Position numbers and translations under genes: made by a program. A stretch of 64,000 bases of DNA from Arthrobacter citreus (GTDB taxonomy: Bacteria > Actinomycetota > Actinomycetes > Actinomycetales > Micrococcaceae), in assembly GCF_038405225.1 (NCBI RefSeq), contig NZ_CP151657.1, positions 248,001 to 312,000 of the forward strand, in the 5' to 3' direction. Every line of letters begins with the position of its first letter. Within the stretch, counting starts at the first letter, position 1. The notes beneath the pieces are model-generated. The model was not told the DNA's origin. It saw only the letters and a program-made list of their open reading frames with translations, and searched no databases. Shown here piece after piece: positions 1-9,341 of the stretch.

Positions 1-278
1 CGCAGCTTGGGGTATACCTCGGAGGTGTAGCCGCCGCCCTGGGCGGTGACGATGATCGGCAGTCTGGCCAGCGTCTCGACGTCGTACGCGTTCTGGAGTT
101 CCCCGGCGCCTTCGGCGAAGGACGGCGCGGCGCCTCCGGCGTTGGACGTGGAGAAGAACACGGGGTTGATCAGGCCAAAGTCGCCTTCATCCTGCATGCG
201 CTGCATCAGGACGGAGCCGACCATGCCCCGCCAGCCGACGAAACCAACGGTGGGGACGGAGGTAGCTGCGAAAGTCAT
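1..278 (-). CDS. asd: Aspartate-semialdehyde dehydrogenase, N-terminal part (cut by window edge)
   Basis: Reduces aspartyl phosphate to aspartate semialdehyde, the branch point to lysine/diaminopimelate, threonine and methionine. Only about 92 N-terminal codons lie in the window; the rest is to the left. The N-terminus has a dinucleotide-binding glycine motif followed by the stretch VGFVGWRGMVGSVLMQRM and then PVFFSTS, which matches the E. coli-type Asd family closely. The ATG at 278 is the only sensible start. The next gene, folA, ends 9 bp upstream of this start on the same strand, so the two may be cotranscribed. Confidence 0.93.
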   Translation of the reverse strand, partial: MTFAATSVPTVGFVGWRGMVGSVLMQRMQDEGDFGLINPVFFSTSNAGGAAPSFAEGAGELQNAYDVETLARLPIIVTAQGGGYTSEVYPKL

Positions 279-287
279 GGTCCCAGT

Positions 288-971
288 TTAGGGCAGGACT
301 GCTTGGCCGTCCCGATCGGTGACGCCACCCGACGGCTTCTGTGTGCGGACCCACACGGCAATCCGGTAGGAGGTGCCGTTGGCGGCGCTGTGCCAGTTCT
401 CAGCGGGGCTGACGGCGGTGAACGTCCAGTCCGGACCAAGCCGGGGTGCGTAGGTGTCACCCTCGACGCTTGTCTCGATCACGGTCACCACAGCGGCGTC
501 GGCAAACGGCACGGCCGCCTCATACAGCTGCGCCCCGCCGATGATCCAGATCTGGTCCCCGCCGGGGCTGCGGCGGGCTGTATCCAGCGCATGCTCCAGG
601 GAAGGGACGACGACGGCGCCGGAGGGCGAAATCTCGTCCGCCAGCGTTTCGCTTGAACTCACCACGATGTTGGTGCGGCCCGGCAGCGGACGGTAGGCGG
701 GCGGGAAGGATTCCCAGGTGCGCCGGCCCATGATGACCGGATGCCCCGCGGTGGTGGCCTTGAAATGCGCCAGGTCCTCGGGCAGGTGCCAGGGCATGCC
801 GCCGTCGCGTCCGATCACGCCGTCGAGGGTTTGGGCCCAAATCAGCCCAATCATCGGGTCCGCCGCCCCGGTCGTGCCGGCGGAAGCCAATGCCGATGCC
901 AGATCCTGGCCCTCCGGGGAGCCTTTCCCGGCGGCGGGGAAATAGCGGTAACGCTCAGTGGATGAACTCAA
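288..971 (-). CDS. folA: Dihydrofolate reductase
   Basis: NADPH-dependent reduction of dihydrofolate, which regenerates the cofactor consumed by ThyA encoded just upstream. The DHFR fold is marked by GLIWAQTLDGVIG, GMPWHLPEDL, VIMGRRTWES and the IWIIGGAQLY strand. About 40 residues precede the core, an extension I recall in other Arthrobacter DHFRs. The chosen start is a TTG at 971 with GAGAGG about 10 bases upstream. A TTG at 995 (overlapping thyA) and an ATG at 854 right at the core are alternatives. thyA ends 13 bp upstream, giving the common thyA-folA operon. Confidence 0.93.
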   Translation of the reverse strand: MSSSTERYRYFPAAGKGSPEGQDLASALASAGTTGAADPMIGLIWAQTLDGVIGRDGGMPWHLPEDLAHFKATTAGHPVIMGRRTWESFPPAYRPLPGRTNIVVSSSETLADEISPSGAVVVPSLEHALDTARRSPGGDQIWIIGGAQLYEAAVPFADAAVVTVIETSVEGDTYAPRLGPDWTFTAVSPAENWHSAANGTSYRIAVWVRTQKPSGGVTDRDGQAVLP

Positions 972-984
972 GGGGTTGTGCCTC

Positions 985-1788
985 TCACACTGCAATCGGA
1001 GCTTTGATGCCGGGGTGGTGGCGGTAGTCCAGGACCTCGAAGTCCTCCAGGACGTAGTCGAAAATCGACTCCGGCTTCCGGGCCAGACGCAACTGTGGGT
1101 AGGGGTAGGGTTCGCGGCTCAGCTGCTCGCGGACCTGGTCCACATGGTTGTCATATATATGGACGTCTCCGCCGGTCCAGACAAACTCGCCCGGTTCCAG
1201 GCCGGTCTGCTGCGCCACCATCAGGGTCAGCAGCGCGTAGGAGGCGATGTTGAACGGAACTCCCAGGAACAGGTCCGCCGAGCGCTGGTACAGCTGGCAG
1301 GACAGCTTGCCGTCGGCCACATAGAACTGGAACATGGCGTGGCACGGCGGCAGGGCCATGTTATCCACCTCGGCGGGGTTCCAGGCCGTGACAATGTGGC
1401 GGCGGGAATCCGGATTTGTCCGGATGCTCTCGATCACCTTGGCAATCTGGTCAATGGAACCGCCGTCAGGCGTCGGCCACGACCGCCACTGGACACCGTA
1501 GACCGGGCCCAGCTCGCCGTCGTCGTCAGCCCATTCGTTCCAAATACTCACGCCGCGCTCCTGCAGCCAGCGAACATTGGAATCGCCGCGCAGGAACCAC
1601 AGCAGTTCCAGGGCCACCGATTTGAAGTGCACCCGCTTGGTGGTGATCAGCGGAAAGGAATCCCGCAGGTCAAAGCGCATTTGGCGGCCGAACACGCTGC
1701 GCGTCCCGGTGCCGGTGCGGTCGGATTTTTGCGTCCCGTGCGCCATGACGTCGTGGAGCAGGTCTTCGTACGGGGTAGGAATAGTCAC
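985..1788 (-). CDS. thyA: Thymidylate synthase
   Basis: Methylates dUMP to dTMP using methylene-tetrahydrofolate, which becomes dihydrofolate. The 267 residues are a normal length for the short bacterial ThyA. The catalytic cysteine is about residue 149 in [13 protein letters not shown]; the phosphate-binding arginine pair SRRH and the folate-site C-terminus IKAPIAV are present. It is the promoter-proximal gene of thyA-folA-(asd). The region upstream is filled by the 21-bp repeat array, which must therefore contain or abut its promoter. Confidence 0.96.
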   Translation of the reverse strand: MTIPTPYEDLLHDVMAHGTQKSDRTGTGTRSVFGRQMRFDLRDSFPLITTKRVHFKSVALELLWFLRGDSNVRWLQERGVSIWNEWADDDGELGPVYGVQWRSWPTPDGGSIDQIAKVIESIRTNPDSRRHIVTAWNPAEVDNMALPPCHAMFQFYVADGKLSCQLYQRSADLFLGVPFNIASYALLTLMVAQQTGLEPGEFVWTGGDVHIYDNHVDQVREQLSREPYPYPQLRLARKPESIFDYVLEDFEVLDYRHHPGIKAPIAV

Positions 1789-1806
1789 GGCACCCAGTCT
1801 AGTTGC

Positions 1807-2146
1807 ATCCCGTCCCGCACGAAGGATTGGTCTTGACAGCGTGAATATCCCCTCATCAGTACGACGGATCGGTCCGGCTGAGTTGTTGGCCCGTTATCCG
1901 CACGAAGGATGGTCCGCTTGAGGGGAAATGGATCCATCGTGCAGATCAGGGGCTATCCGGTAATCCTTCGTGCAGATCAGGGGCTCAAAAGGACGTTTTT
2001 GGCGCTCTTGGTCCCGTTATCTGCGCGATAGAAGTTTTGATGGCCCGTTATCTGCACGAAGGATCGGTCCGGCGGGGTTGATGCCCCGTTATCTGCGCGA
2101 AGGATTGGTCGGGCGGCGTTGATGCCCCGTGATCTGCACGAAAGAT
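1807..2146. repeat. Array A of a 21-bp repeat family in both orientations
   Basis: This array fills the gap between thyA and the DUF1648 gene. The unit is about 21 bp, ending CCGTTATCTGCGCGAAGGAT in the forward sense. Forward units, some degenerate, end at 1827, 1869, 1910, 2033, 2064, 2105 and 2146, mostly 41 bp apart. Two reverse units lie at 1932-1952 and 1963-1983, 31 bp apart. The 20-bp spacers between forward units are themselves similar (GGTCCGGCGGGGTTGATGC type), so a 41-bp composite unit was amplified. A second array at 24416-24869 has the same layout. No open frame or transposase is associated. Function unknown. Confidence 0.85.
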
Positions 2147-2150
2147 GTGG

Positions 2151-2672
2151 CTACGCGGAGAGCTGCGCCACCGTCCGGCGGTAGCGGCTTCGGGCCAGCA
2201 GTCCGGCCCCGCCCATCGCGGCCAGGAACCCCAGAATGGGCAGGACAAACAGCAGGACCGAGCCGTCGGGCGGCAGGAACCAGCCGCGCATACTGATCCA
2301 GCCCACCAGCAGGGACAAGTCCACAGCTGTCAGGGCCAGGAAATACAACGTTGCATCCATGCCGGCCTGTTGGTGCACCTGCTCGTCAACGCCGGCCGGA
2401 GCGGCGTTGTTGAGCGGAAAAGGCCGGATAATCAGTGCTGTTACGTACAGGAACACGAGCAAACCGGCAGACAGCAGCGGGCCGAAGAACACCGTCCCGA
2501 AGGACTTCTCCTCATAGCGGTCCGCGGTGCCGGAGCCATCCCAGTGCACCGGCAGGCGTTCCGGCAGCGAGGGCCAGGCCGCAGCTCCGACCGCGGCCAC
2601 CACCACCACGACGAGCCCGGCGGCCAGGTACCATCCGGGGTGGACGCCCGGAACGGCGGTGTCCCGGCTCAC
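2151..2672 (-). CDS. DUF1648 domain membrane protein
   Basis: A 173-residue integral membrane protein with about four hydrophobic segments: residues roughly 14-33, 60-82, 108-125 and 140-158. Between the first two is the DUF1648 signature LPERLPVHWDGSGTADRY. The domain's role is not established; some DUF1648 proteins are linked to immunity or cell-envelope functions. The gene starts 5 bp after the ferritin stop codon, so it is probably translated from the same transcript. Its stop lies 4 bp from the last unit of repeat array A. Confidence 0.8.
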   Translation of the reverse strand: MSRDTAVPGVHPGWYLAAGLVVVVVAAVGAAAWPSLPERLPVHWDGSGTADRYEEKSFGTVFFGPLLSAGLLVFLYVTALIIRPFPLNNAAPAGVDEQVHQQAGMDATLYFLALTAVDLSLLVGWISMRGWFLPPDGSVLLFVLPILGFLAAMGGAGLLARSRYRRTVAQLSA

Positions 2673-2677
2673 CGATC

Positions 2678-3205
2678 TCAGAGGGCTCCGCCGGCAGCTT
2701 CGGGAGCGCCGGCGTCGTGCTCGCCACCGTCGCCAATGCGTTCACGCGCCATGAAGTTCTCCAAATCAAAGAGGTTGTCCGCCCGCTTGGCCACGGTGAG
2801 GAGCGTGGACATGGACGCCACTTCCTCAACCTGCTCCTTCAGGAACCACAGCATGAACTGCTCACCCAGCGCATCTCCCTCTGCCCGGGCCGCCGCGAAG
2901 AGGGCTTCGATCTGGCGGGTGACCTGCTGCTCCTGCTCCAGGGCCAGGGCGATCGGTTCCACCACGGAGCTGAAGCCGTTGCGCACCGCGGCCACGCCGG
3001 GAATGCTCACGGGAAGATCGCGGTCCAGCATGTACTGCACCAGCATCATCGCGTGGTTGCGTTCCTCAACCGACTGCGCGTAGAAGTGCCGGGCCAGCTG
3101 CGGAAGGTCTTCGCCGTCAAAGAACACCGCCATCGCCACATACTGCTGCGATGCGTTGAATTCGTGGCCGATCTGGGCTTCAAGGAGCTCTGTGAAAGTG
3201 GTCAT
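2678..3205 (-). CDS. Ferritin
   Basis: Iron-storage four-helix-bundle protein of 175 residues, likely forming a 24-subunit shell. The ferroxidase-type ligands are visible: an early Glu in IGHEFNASQQYVAMA and the helix B motif EERNHAMMLVQYMLDR with its ExxH, followed by the conserved LEQEQQVTRQI helix. The last 20 residues (GDGGEHDAGAPEAAGG region) form a low-complexity tail. A sequence resembling a DtxR/IdeR iron box lies 37 bp upstream of the start, which suggests iron-dependent control as known for mycobacterial bfrB. The DUF1648 gene follows by 5 bp. Confidence 0.93.
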   Translation of the reverse strand: MTTFTELLEAQIGHEFNASQQYVAMAVFFDGEDLPQLARHFYAQSVEERNHAMMLVQYMLDRDLPVSIPGVAAVRNGFSSVVEPIALALEQEQQVTRQIEALFAAARAEGDALGEQFMLWFLKEQVEEVASMSTLLTVAKRADNLFDLENFMARERIGDGGEHDAGAPEAAGGAL

Positions 3206-3241
3206 GCGCCTACCCTAGGCCCCCGTCCGTGCTGGAAAAAG

Positions 3242-3260
3242 CACGGTTAGGCTTAGCTTT
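3242..3260 (-). promoter_or_regulatory. Probable DtxR/IdeR iron box upstream of ferritin
   Basis: Read on the minus strand this is AAAGCTAAGCCTAACCGTG. Compared with the DtxR/IdeR consensus TTAGGTTAGCCTAACCTAA it has 12 of 19 strict matches and an unbroken match over GCCTAACC. It sits 37-55 bp upstream of the ferritin ATG. Family knowledge supports IdeR activating ferritin when iron is plentiful; that it acts here is inference. Confidence 0.6.
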
Positions 3261-3290
3261 GCACGGCGGGGCACGGGCAAAGCTGCCGCA

Positions 3291-4349
3291 TTAGTCGTCG
3301 AAGGCCCGGAACCGCTCCAGCGAAACGATTCGGCCCTCGTCCGCGGCACTGACCTGGCAGATGATGGCCTCACCCGGAGCCAAATAGGGATCCTTGGACG
3401 GCAGGCCAATGGACAGGCCCGCCGGCATGTGTCGGGCCAGGACCTCAAAGACCACGGGGAGCACCGGCCGGTGGGTGCACAGCACCACGGGTTTGCCTTT
3501 GTCGAACTGCGCCTCCACGGCATTGCGCGCCTTGCCCGGCTTGCGCTTGGCGCTGCGTTCGGTGATGGCATCAACCGTCTTGAACTTCACGGACCGCGTC
3601 TTCACATACGGGCGGACCGTCTGCACGCACCGGACCCAGGGGCTGGAGACCACTCGGTCCGGGAGCCAGGCAGTCAGCAGCCGGGACACGGCCTGTGCCT
3701 GCCGCAGACCGGTGGCAGCCAGTGGCCGGTCACCCTCCGCCCGCGTCCAGGAAGAGCGGGGCTTGGCCTTGGCGTGGCGGACAATAATCAGCGGCCAGGT
3801 CCGGAGCCTGCCCTCGGCATGCGCCTCTTCGAGGGCATGCAGGGGCAACCGGTCGGAGGGATTGGTCAGCTCGGCGTGGGCCTCCTCCGGAGAACACCAG
3901 CGGACCCCGTCCACTTCCTTGCCGTCCGGCTCGGGCTTGCCGTCCTGGATCCGGGCGGCCCAGTAATGCACAATCTTCATGCCCGATGCCACGGGGTAGA
4001 CGGGGGCAGGCAGCGGAATGCCCAGGCGGATGCCCACGCCGGCTTCCTCCCGCACCTCGCGCACGGCACACTCCGGGGTTGTTTCGCCCTCGTCCAGCTT
4101 GCCCTTGGGCCAGGACCAGTCCTTGTAGCGCGGACGGTGGATCATGAGCACCTCAAGCTGGCCGTTCCGCGTGCGCCAGCACAGGGCGCCGGCGGCAACC
4201 ACCTTGATGTCCCCGGGCTCGCCGGCCCCGGCCTCGGTGGCTTCCCCGCCGTCGGCCCAGCCACGCCCACTCCTGGGCTTTGCGCGTTCATCCGGCAGGA
4301 GCGGCCGTCCGGCCGTTGATGTGTCAGGTTCAGAGGACATGGGAATCAA
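3291..4349 (-). CDS. mutT1: Nudix hydrolase fused to SixA-type histidine phosphatase (MutT1-like)
   Basis: Two domains in 352 residues. The Nudix domain has a full box at about residues 83-105 ([20 protein letters not shown]). The second half is a phosphoglycerate-mutase-like phosphatase starting LIIVRHAKA near residue 188, with the catalytic RH pair. This is the arrangement of mycobacterial MutT1, which acts on 8-oxo-dGTP and on diadenosine polyphosphates. About 45 polar N-terminal residues look disordered. The ATG at 4349 overlaps the ppk stop as ATGA, indicating translational coupling; an ATG nine bases further in is possible. Confidence 0.9.
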   Translation of the reverse strand: MIPMSSEPDTSTAGRPLLPDERAKPRSGRGWADGGEATEAGAGEPGDIKVVAAGALCWRTRNGQLEVLMIHRPRYKDWSWPKGKLDEGETTPECAVREVREEAGVGIRLGIPLPAPVYPVASGMKIVHYWAARIQDGKPEPDGKEVDGVRWCSPEEAHAELTNPSDRLPLHALEEAHAEGRLRTWPLIIVRHAKAKPRSSWTRAEGDRPLAATGLRQAQAVSRLLTAWLPDRVVSSPWVRCVQTVRPYVKTRSVKFKTVDAITERSAKRKPGKARNAVEAQFDKGKPVVLCTHRPVLPVVFEVLARHMPAGLSIGLPSKDPYLAPGEAIICQVSAADEGRIVSLERFRAFDD

Positions 4350-6571
4350 CGGCGGACGAGTGCACGCTGGCGGGACCGGGACGCGAGCAGCCAGGACTGC
4401 ACATCCTGAAGCGGTTCCCCCTCTTCATTCTTGTGGTGCCGGGTCCAGATGCCGTCCTTTTCCAGGTGCCAGCTGGCCGTCCCGGGGTCCATGTACCGGT
4501 CCATGAGGGAGATGAGGTCCGCAACGTCCTCGCGCGAGGCCAGCTGGACCAGGGCTTCCACCCGGCGGTCCAGGTTACGGTGCATCATGTCGGCCGAACC
4601 GATGAACACCACCGGGTCCCCGGCGTTGGCAAAGGCGAACACCCGGGAGTGTTCCAGGAAGCGGCCCAGCACGGAGCGGACCGTGATGTTCTCGCTGAGG
4701 CCTGGGACCCCCGGCCGCACGGAGCAGATGCCGCGCACAATGACATCCACCCGGACACCGGCCTGTGACGCGCGGTACAGCGAATCAATGATCGCCTCGT
4801 CCACCATGGAGTTCACCTTGATGATGACGCGCGCGTTCAATCCGGCCTTTTTGTTGGCGATTTCCCGCTCGATGCGGTCGATCAGGCCGGACCGCACGGA
4901 GCGCGGCGCCACGAGCAGACGCTTGAAGGTGGACTTCGGCGCGTAGCCGGACAGCTGGTTGAACAGCTTCGTCAGGTCTTCGCCCACCTGTTCGTTGGAG
5001 GTGAGCAGCCCGAGGTCCTCGTAGTACCGGGCGGTGCGCGGATGGTAGTTGCCGGTGCCGATATGGCAGTAGCGGCGCAGCCCGTCCACTTCCTGGCGGA
5101 CCACCAGGGACAGCTTGCAGTGGGTTTTCAGGCCCACGATGCCGTACACCACGTGCACACCGGCCTGCTCCAGTTTGCGGGCCCAGGAAATGTTGGCCTG
5201 CTCATCGAACCGTGCCTTGATTTCCACCAGTGCCAGCACCTGCTTGCCGGACTCGGCGGCGTCGATCAGCGCATCCACGATGGGGGAGTCCCCGGAGGTG
5301 CGGTACAGGGTCTGCTTGATGGCCTGGACCCGAGGGTCCGCGGCGGCCTGTTCCAGGAAGGCCTGGACCGACGTGGAGAAGGAGTCGTAGGGGTGGTGCA
5401 GCAGGATGTCCCGGCGGCGCATGGCCGCAAAAACGTCAGCCGGCTTTGAGGTCTCCGATTCCTTCAGGTGCAGGCTGGTGTGCGGCACCTGCTTGGGATA
5501 GTGCAGATCGGCGCGGTCGATCCGGCTGATCGGGGCCAGGCCGCGCAGGTCCAGCGGTGCCGGCAGCGCGTAGACCTCGTCCTCCTCCACACCCAGCTCG
5601 CGCACCAGCAGCTCGCGGATGCTGGGGTTGATGTCGGTGGTGACCTCGAGCCGGACGGGCGGGCCGAACCGGCGGCGCAGCAGTTCCTTCTCCAGCGCCT
5701 GCAGGAGGTTCTCGGCGTCGTCCTCCTCCACCTCCAGGTCCTCGTTGCGGGTGACGCGGAAGGTGTGGTGCTCCATGACGTCCATGCCCGGGAACAGCTG
5801 GTCCAGGTGTTCGGCAATGACGTCTTCCAGCGGAATGAAGCGAGCCACCCGGCCGGCGACGTTTCCGGCGCGGGGGCCGTCCACGGAGATCAGGCGGGGC
5901 AGCTGGTCCGGGACCTTGACGCGGGCGAAGAACTCCTTGCCGCTGACGGGGTTGCGCACCACCACGGCCAGATTCAGCGAGAGACCGGAAATGTAGGGGA
6001 ACGGGTGCGCCGGGTCCACGGCCAGCGGAGTGAGGATCGGAAAGACCTTGGACGCGAACTGGCGGTGCAGGTAGGCCTTGGCGGCGTCGTCGAGCTCGTT
6101 CCAGCTCACGAGGTGGATCTGTTCCTCGGCCAGGGCGGGCCGGATCTGCCGTGCGAAGACCTCGGCGTGGCGCTGCTGCAGCCGGTAGCCGGCCTCAACA
6201 ATGTGCTCAAGCTGCTCGATCGGGCTCAGCCCGGCAGCGGAGGGCACTGCCAGCCCGGTGGCGATCCGGCGTTTGAGGCCGGCCACCCGGACCATGAAGA
6301 ACTCATCGAGGTTGGACGCGAAAATCGACAGGAAGCTGACCCGCTCCAGCAGATACAGGTCAGGATCCTCGGCAAGCTCCAGCACGCGGGCGTTGAAGTG
6401 CAGCCAGCTGATTTCGCGGTCCAGGAACCGTTCCGGGCTGATGTCCCCCTCGGGCACGAGCGCGGGACCGAAGTCGGGTATATCGATCCGGTCCTCGGTG
6501 GCCCGCGGCGCCGACATGGACTCTGCCGACCCGAAAGTGTAATGCGGTTCGGCGGCGGTATCGGATCCCAT
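4346..6571 (-). CDS. ppk: Polyphosphate kinase 1
   Basis: Reversibly transfers the gamma-phosphate of ATP onto polyphosphate chains. At 741 residues it is slightly longer than E. coli Ppk (688) because of an N-terminal extension of about 45 residues. PPK1 landmarks are [39 protein letters not shown], the histidine motif [10 protein letters not shown] and the phosphorylatable-His motif [27 protein letters not shown] precedes the ATG at 6571. It forms a two-gene operon with the downstream mutT1-like gene, sharing the 4-bp ATGA overlap. Confidence 0.97.
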   Translation of the reverse strand: MGSDTAAEPHYTFGSAESMSAPRATEDRIDIPDFGPALVPEGDISPERFLDREISWLHFNARVLELAEDPDLYLLERVSFLSIFASNLDEFFMVRVAGLKRRIATGLAVPSAAGLSPIEQLEHIVEAGYRLQQRHAEVFARQIRPALAEEQIHLVSWNELDDAAKAYLHRQFASKVFPILTPLAVDPAHPFPYISGLSLNLAVVVRNPVSGKEFFARVKVPDQLPRLISVDGPRAGNVAGRVARFIPLEDVIAEHLDQLFPGMDVMEHHTFRVTRNEDLEVEEDDAENLLQALEKELLRRRFGPPVRLEVTTDINPSIRELLVRELGVEEDEVYALPAPLDLRGLAPISRIDRADLHYPKQVPHTSLHLKESETSKPADVFAAMRRRDILLHHPYDSFSTSVQAFLEQAAADPRVQAIKQTLYRTSGDSPIVDALIDAAESGKQVLALVEIKARFDEQANISWARKLEQAGVHVVYGIVGLKTHCKLSLVVRQEVDGLRRYCHIGTGNYHPRTARYYEDLGLLTSNEQVGEDLTKLFNQLSGYAPKSTFKRLLVAPRSVRSGLIDRIEREIANKKAGLNARVIIKVNSMVDEAIIDSLYRASQAGVRVDVIVRGICSVRPGVPGLSENITVRSVLGRFLEHSRVFAFANAGDPVVFIGSADMMHRNLDRRVEALVQLASREDVADLISLMDRYMDPGTASWHLEKDGIWTRHHKNEEGEPLQDVQSWLLASRSRQRALVRR

Positions 6572-6666
6572 GGTCTCTCCCTGCAGTACTGGCGGCGGTT
6601 CGGACTGCGCCCCGGGAAAGCCCCGGCGGACGCGCCCGTCAAATCAACATTACAAGCTGTTCAGCC

Positions 6667-7641
6667 TCAGCCGGCCGCGTACATCACATCCGCGTCCCAG
6701 CGGACAAAACCCAGCCGCTTGTAAAGCGCCATGGCCGGTTCATTGTCGGCGTCCACGTAAAGCATGATGGCCTGCAGGCCGGCATCCTGCAGGTGGCGGA
6801 TTCCGGCGACCGTGAGCGTCTTCCCCAATCCCAGGCCCTGGGCCCCGGGAATGACGCCCACCACGTACACCTCGCCGATCGGCGGATGGCCGCCGGCCCC
6901 GGGATGGACCTTGGTCCAGTGGAAGCCGAGGATCGCGTCGTCGTCATCGCGGACGGCCAGGAGGAAACCCGCCGGGTCAAACCAGTCCTCGGCCATGCGC
7001 GCGTCCAGGTCGGCGCGGGTCATGCCGCCCTGCTCCGGGTGATGGGCAAACGCGGCGGCGTTTGCGGCAAGCCAGGCTTCCTCGTCCTGCCCGGGCCGGA
7101 AGGCTCTGATCGAGACGCCGTCGGGCAGCTCCGCAGCCGGCAGGCCCGAATCCTCGCTGCCGCGGGTCAGGCGAAGGCGCAGGAGCTCGCGCACCGGGCG
7201 GTAGCCAAACCGCTGCGCCAGCTCGACCGCGGCCTCATGGTTGCCGTGCGACCACCCCTGGGGCGGGGCCGCCGGGCCGCCGCTAACCTGTTCCTGCACC
7301 GAGGTGGCCAGGGCAGTGCCCACGCCCTTGCCCCGGTACGCCGGATGGACCACCAGCTCCAGGACTCCGGGCTCACCGTCCCGGCTGCCGGTCAGCACGG
7401 CAACGCCGGCCAGGTCTTCCTCCTCCGGGGACTGCCCGGCGGCGCAGGTGGAGAACACCATCAGGGAATCCGCGTCAGCTTCGGCGGACCGCAGGTCAAC
7501 GAGCGTCTGCTCCGACAGCGGCGGGTTGCCGTCAGCTTCTTCGGCCGCCGCTGCCAGCTGGCGGATCCGGGCCAGCAGCTCCGGTTCGGGGGTCCCTTTG
7601 GTGAGCGTTACGGACCAGGGGGTTACGCGTTCGTCTCTCAT
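6667..7641 (-). CDS. mshD: Mycothiol synthase
   Basis: Acetylates Cys-GlcN-Ins with acetyl-CoA in the last step of mycothiol synthesis, the actinobacterial substitute for glutathione. The protein has tandem GNAT domains in 324 residues: the N-terminal one with LVVHPAYRGKGVGTALA near residues 97-113 and the catalytic C-terminal one with GVIPGAQGLGLGKTLTVAG near 265-283, then LYKRLGFVRWDADVMYA. glnR lies 41 bp upstream on the same strand, the gene order also known in mycobacteria (Rv0818-Rv0819). Confidence 0.93.
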   Translation of the reverse strand: MRDERVTPWSVTLTKGTPEPELLARIRQLAAAAEEADGNPPLSEQTLVDLRSAEADADSLMVFSTCAAGQSPEEEDLAGVAVLTGSRDGEPGVLELVVHPAYRGKGVGTALATSVQEQVSGGPAAPPQGWSHGNHEAAVELAQRFGYRPVRELLRLRLTRGSEDSGLPAAELPDGVSIRAFRPGQDEEAWLAANAAAFAHHPEQGGMTRADLDARMAEDWFDPAGFLLAVRDDDDAILGFHWTKVHPGAGGHPPIGEVYVVGVIPGAQGLGLGKTLTVAGIRHLQDAGLQAIMLYVDADNEPAMALYKRLGFVRWDADVMYAAG

Positions 7642-7682
7642 TGAAGAAGCCTAACGCCACGCTGAACGGGAGTAACCCCGCC

Positions 7683-8393
7683 TCATGCCTCCTGGTTCGC
7701 AGCAGCCGCCTGATCTTCGGCCAGCCGCGACCGGGTGAAGCGGTATCCGACGTTGCGGACCGTGCCGATGAGGTTCTCATGGTCCGGACCCAGCTTTGCC
7801 CGCAGCCGGCGAACGTGGACGTCCACCGTGCGGGTGCCGCCGTAATAGTCATAGCCCCAGACTTCGTGCAGGAGCTGGTCGCGGGTGAACACGCGGCCCG
7901 GATGCTGGGCGAGGTATTTCAGGAGTTCAAATTCCTTGTAGGTCAGGTTCAGTGCCGTGCCGTTGACGCGCGCCGTGTAGCTGGCCTCATCGATGACGAC
8001 GCCGGACGCCCGGATTTCCGTGCTGGCGGTTTCGGCGGCGGCACTGGTGCGTGCGGCCATGAGCCGCAGCCTGGCCTCGAGCTCGGCCGGTCCCGCGGAG
8101 TCGAGGATGACGTCGTCTGCCAGCCAGTTGGCTGCCACCGCGGCCATCCCGCCCTCGGTGAGAATCAGGATCAGGGGTGTGTCCAGGCCGGTGGCCTTGA
8201 GCAGCTGGGTCAGCGAGCGGGCTCCCACCAGGTCCTTGCGGGCATCAACAAGGACCACGTCGCTGGGATCGGTGTCAAGCAGGGCCGTGGGCTCGGCGGG
8301 CACAACCTGGACCTTATGGTTCAACAGTCCGAGGGCAGGCAGAACGTCCACAGAGAGGCCCTGGCTGTTGGTCAGGAGCAGAATGTGCGACAT
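7683..8393 (-). CDS. glnR: OmpR-family nitrogen regulator GlnR
   Basis: An orphan response regulator of 236 residues. The N-terminal receiver-like domain starts [22 protein letters not shown] and carries [11 protein letters not shown]. The C-terminal winged helix (from about residue 135) contains [20 protein letters not shown] and [16 protein letters not shown], nearly the wording of Streptomyces GlnR. GlnR controls ammonium assimilation (glnA, amtB and others) without a cognate kinase. The start at 8393 is set by GGAGGAAACC directly upstream; the same frame stays open further upstream, but that part reads against the divergent gene and is not convincing. Confidence 0.93.
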   Translation of the reverse strand: MSHILLLTNSQGLSVDVLPALGLLNHKVQVVPAEPTALLDTDPSDVVLVDARKDLVGARSLTQLLKATGLDTPLILILTEGGMAAVAANWLADDVILDSAGPAELEARLRLMAARTSAAAETASTEIRASGVVIDEASYTARVNGTALNLTYKEFELLKYLAQHPGRVFTRDQLLHEVWGYDYYGGTRTVDVHVRRLRAKLGPDHENLIGTVRNVGYRFTRSRLAEDQAAAANQEA

Positions 8394-8528
8394 GGTTTCC
8401 TCCGAAAGTTGGGCGCACATCGTTGGGCACAAGCTTGACCGCGTTCGCAGGAGGCGAAGGTGTTGAAAGTATAACCATCGCGCTTCGCCCGGCCTGTAGC
8501 TTTCATCTGCACCGCGTAATAAGGCAGG

Positions 8529-9284
8529 ATGGACCGAGTGAAACTTTGGAGCGTACCGGTGCTTGCGGCAGCAGCCCTCATAGGCATCGTAGGTGCTTCG
8601 TATTGGTCCGTGGCGGCAGTTGCCGTCATTTCCGGACTTCTGGCCGTGGCGGTGGGTATCGGCTGGCCGCATTTGCTTGATGTTCCCGCCAAGAAGACGC
8701 AGGGTGCCGTCCTGGCCCTTGCCGGGGCCGGAGCATGCGCCGCGGCGTATTTCGCCCCGGCCGCCGCGCTGTTGACCTGGCTGCCCGGCATCGCGGCGGC
8801 GGGTGTTGGCGCCATCTTCCTGATTCAGCTGCTGCGCGGCACCGGACAGGCGCACCGGCTCGAATCCACCATTGGCAACATAGCCGGCGTGCTGCTTGCC
8901 GTGATGAGCTCGGGTTGGGTGGCTGCTGACCGGCTGGCCAACGCCGACGGCAGCCCGGCCGGAGTGACCATCGGCGGGGCCGGCATATTCGCAGCCCTCG
9001 CCGTGACGCTGATTCCCCTGCCGGACCGCATCGCCGCGCCCCTGGGAGTTGCCGCCGGAGCACTGGCCGGGGCCCTGGCCGGAGTCCTGCAGCCCGAAGC
9101 GGGCGTTCCGGCAGTTGCGGCTGCCGCCATGGGGGCCGTGGGAGCGGCAGTGGTCATGGCGGTGCGCCGGCTGGTCCTGTCCCGTGACATCACCACCCGC
9201 CGCGGCCGGCTCGCGCTTTCACTGGCACCCGTCGGGGCGCTGGGCTCGGTTGTCTACTTCATGGCCAGGTTGCTCGTTCCCTGA
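8529..9284 (+). CDS. Alanine-rich multi-pass membrane protein
   Basis: A hydrophobic protein of 251 residues with seven or eight predicted membrane segments and no soluble domain. I recall similar proteins annotated only as permease in Arthrobacter genomes next to glnR; no transport motif is visible. It is divergent from glnR, with a 135-bp shared promoter region. ATG at 8529 is used here. A GTG at 8538 has better Shine-Dalgarno spacing (AGGA eight bases upstream) and would give [10 protein letters not shown] as the N-terminus. Confidence 0.75.
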   Translation: MDRVKLWSVPVLAAAALIGIVGASYWSVAAVAVISGLLAVAVGIGWPHLLDVPAKKTQGAVLALAGAGACAAAYFAPAAALLTWLPGIAAAGVGAIFLIQLLRGTGQAHRLESTIGNIAGVLLAVMSSGWVAADRLANADGSPAGVTIGGAGIFAALAVTLIPLPDRIAAPLGVAAGALAGALAGVLQPEAGVPAVAAAAMGAVGAAVVMAVRRLVLSRDITTRRGRLALSLAPVGALGSVVYFMARLLVP

Positions 9285-9341
9285 CCGTTCCGCCGGATGT
9301 CATGGAAGCAAACGCGTCCGGGTGCGGGTTAGGATGTAGCT

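Noticed and set aside
1890-2146. CRISPR array reading of the 21-bp repeats with 20-bp spacers
   Set aside because: The spacers resemble each other, unit spacing changes between 10, 20 and 29-30 bp, units occur in both orientations, and no cas gene is present.
8394-8855. N-terminal extension of GlnR by 154 residues
   Set aside because: It runs opposite the divergent membrane-protein gene, has no domain, and the family length and GGAGGAAACC fix the start at 8393.
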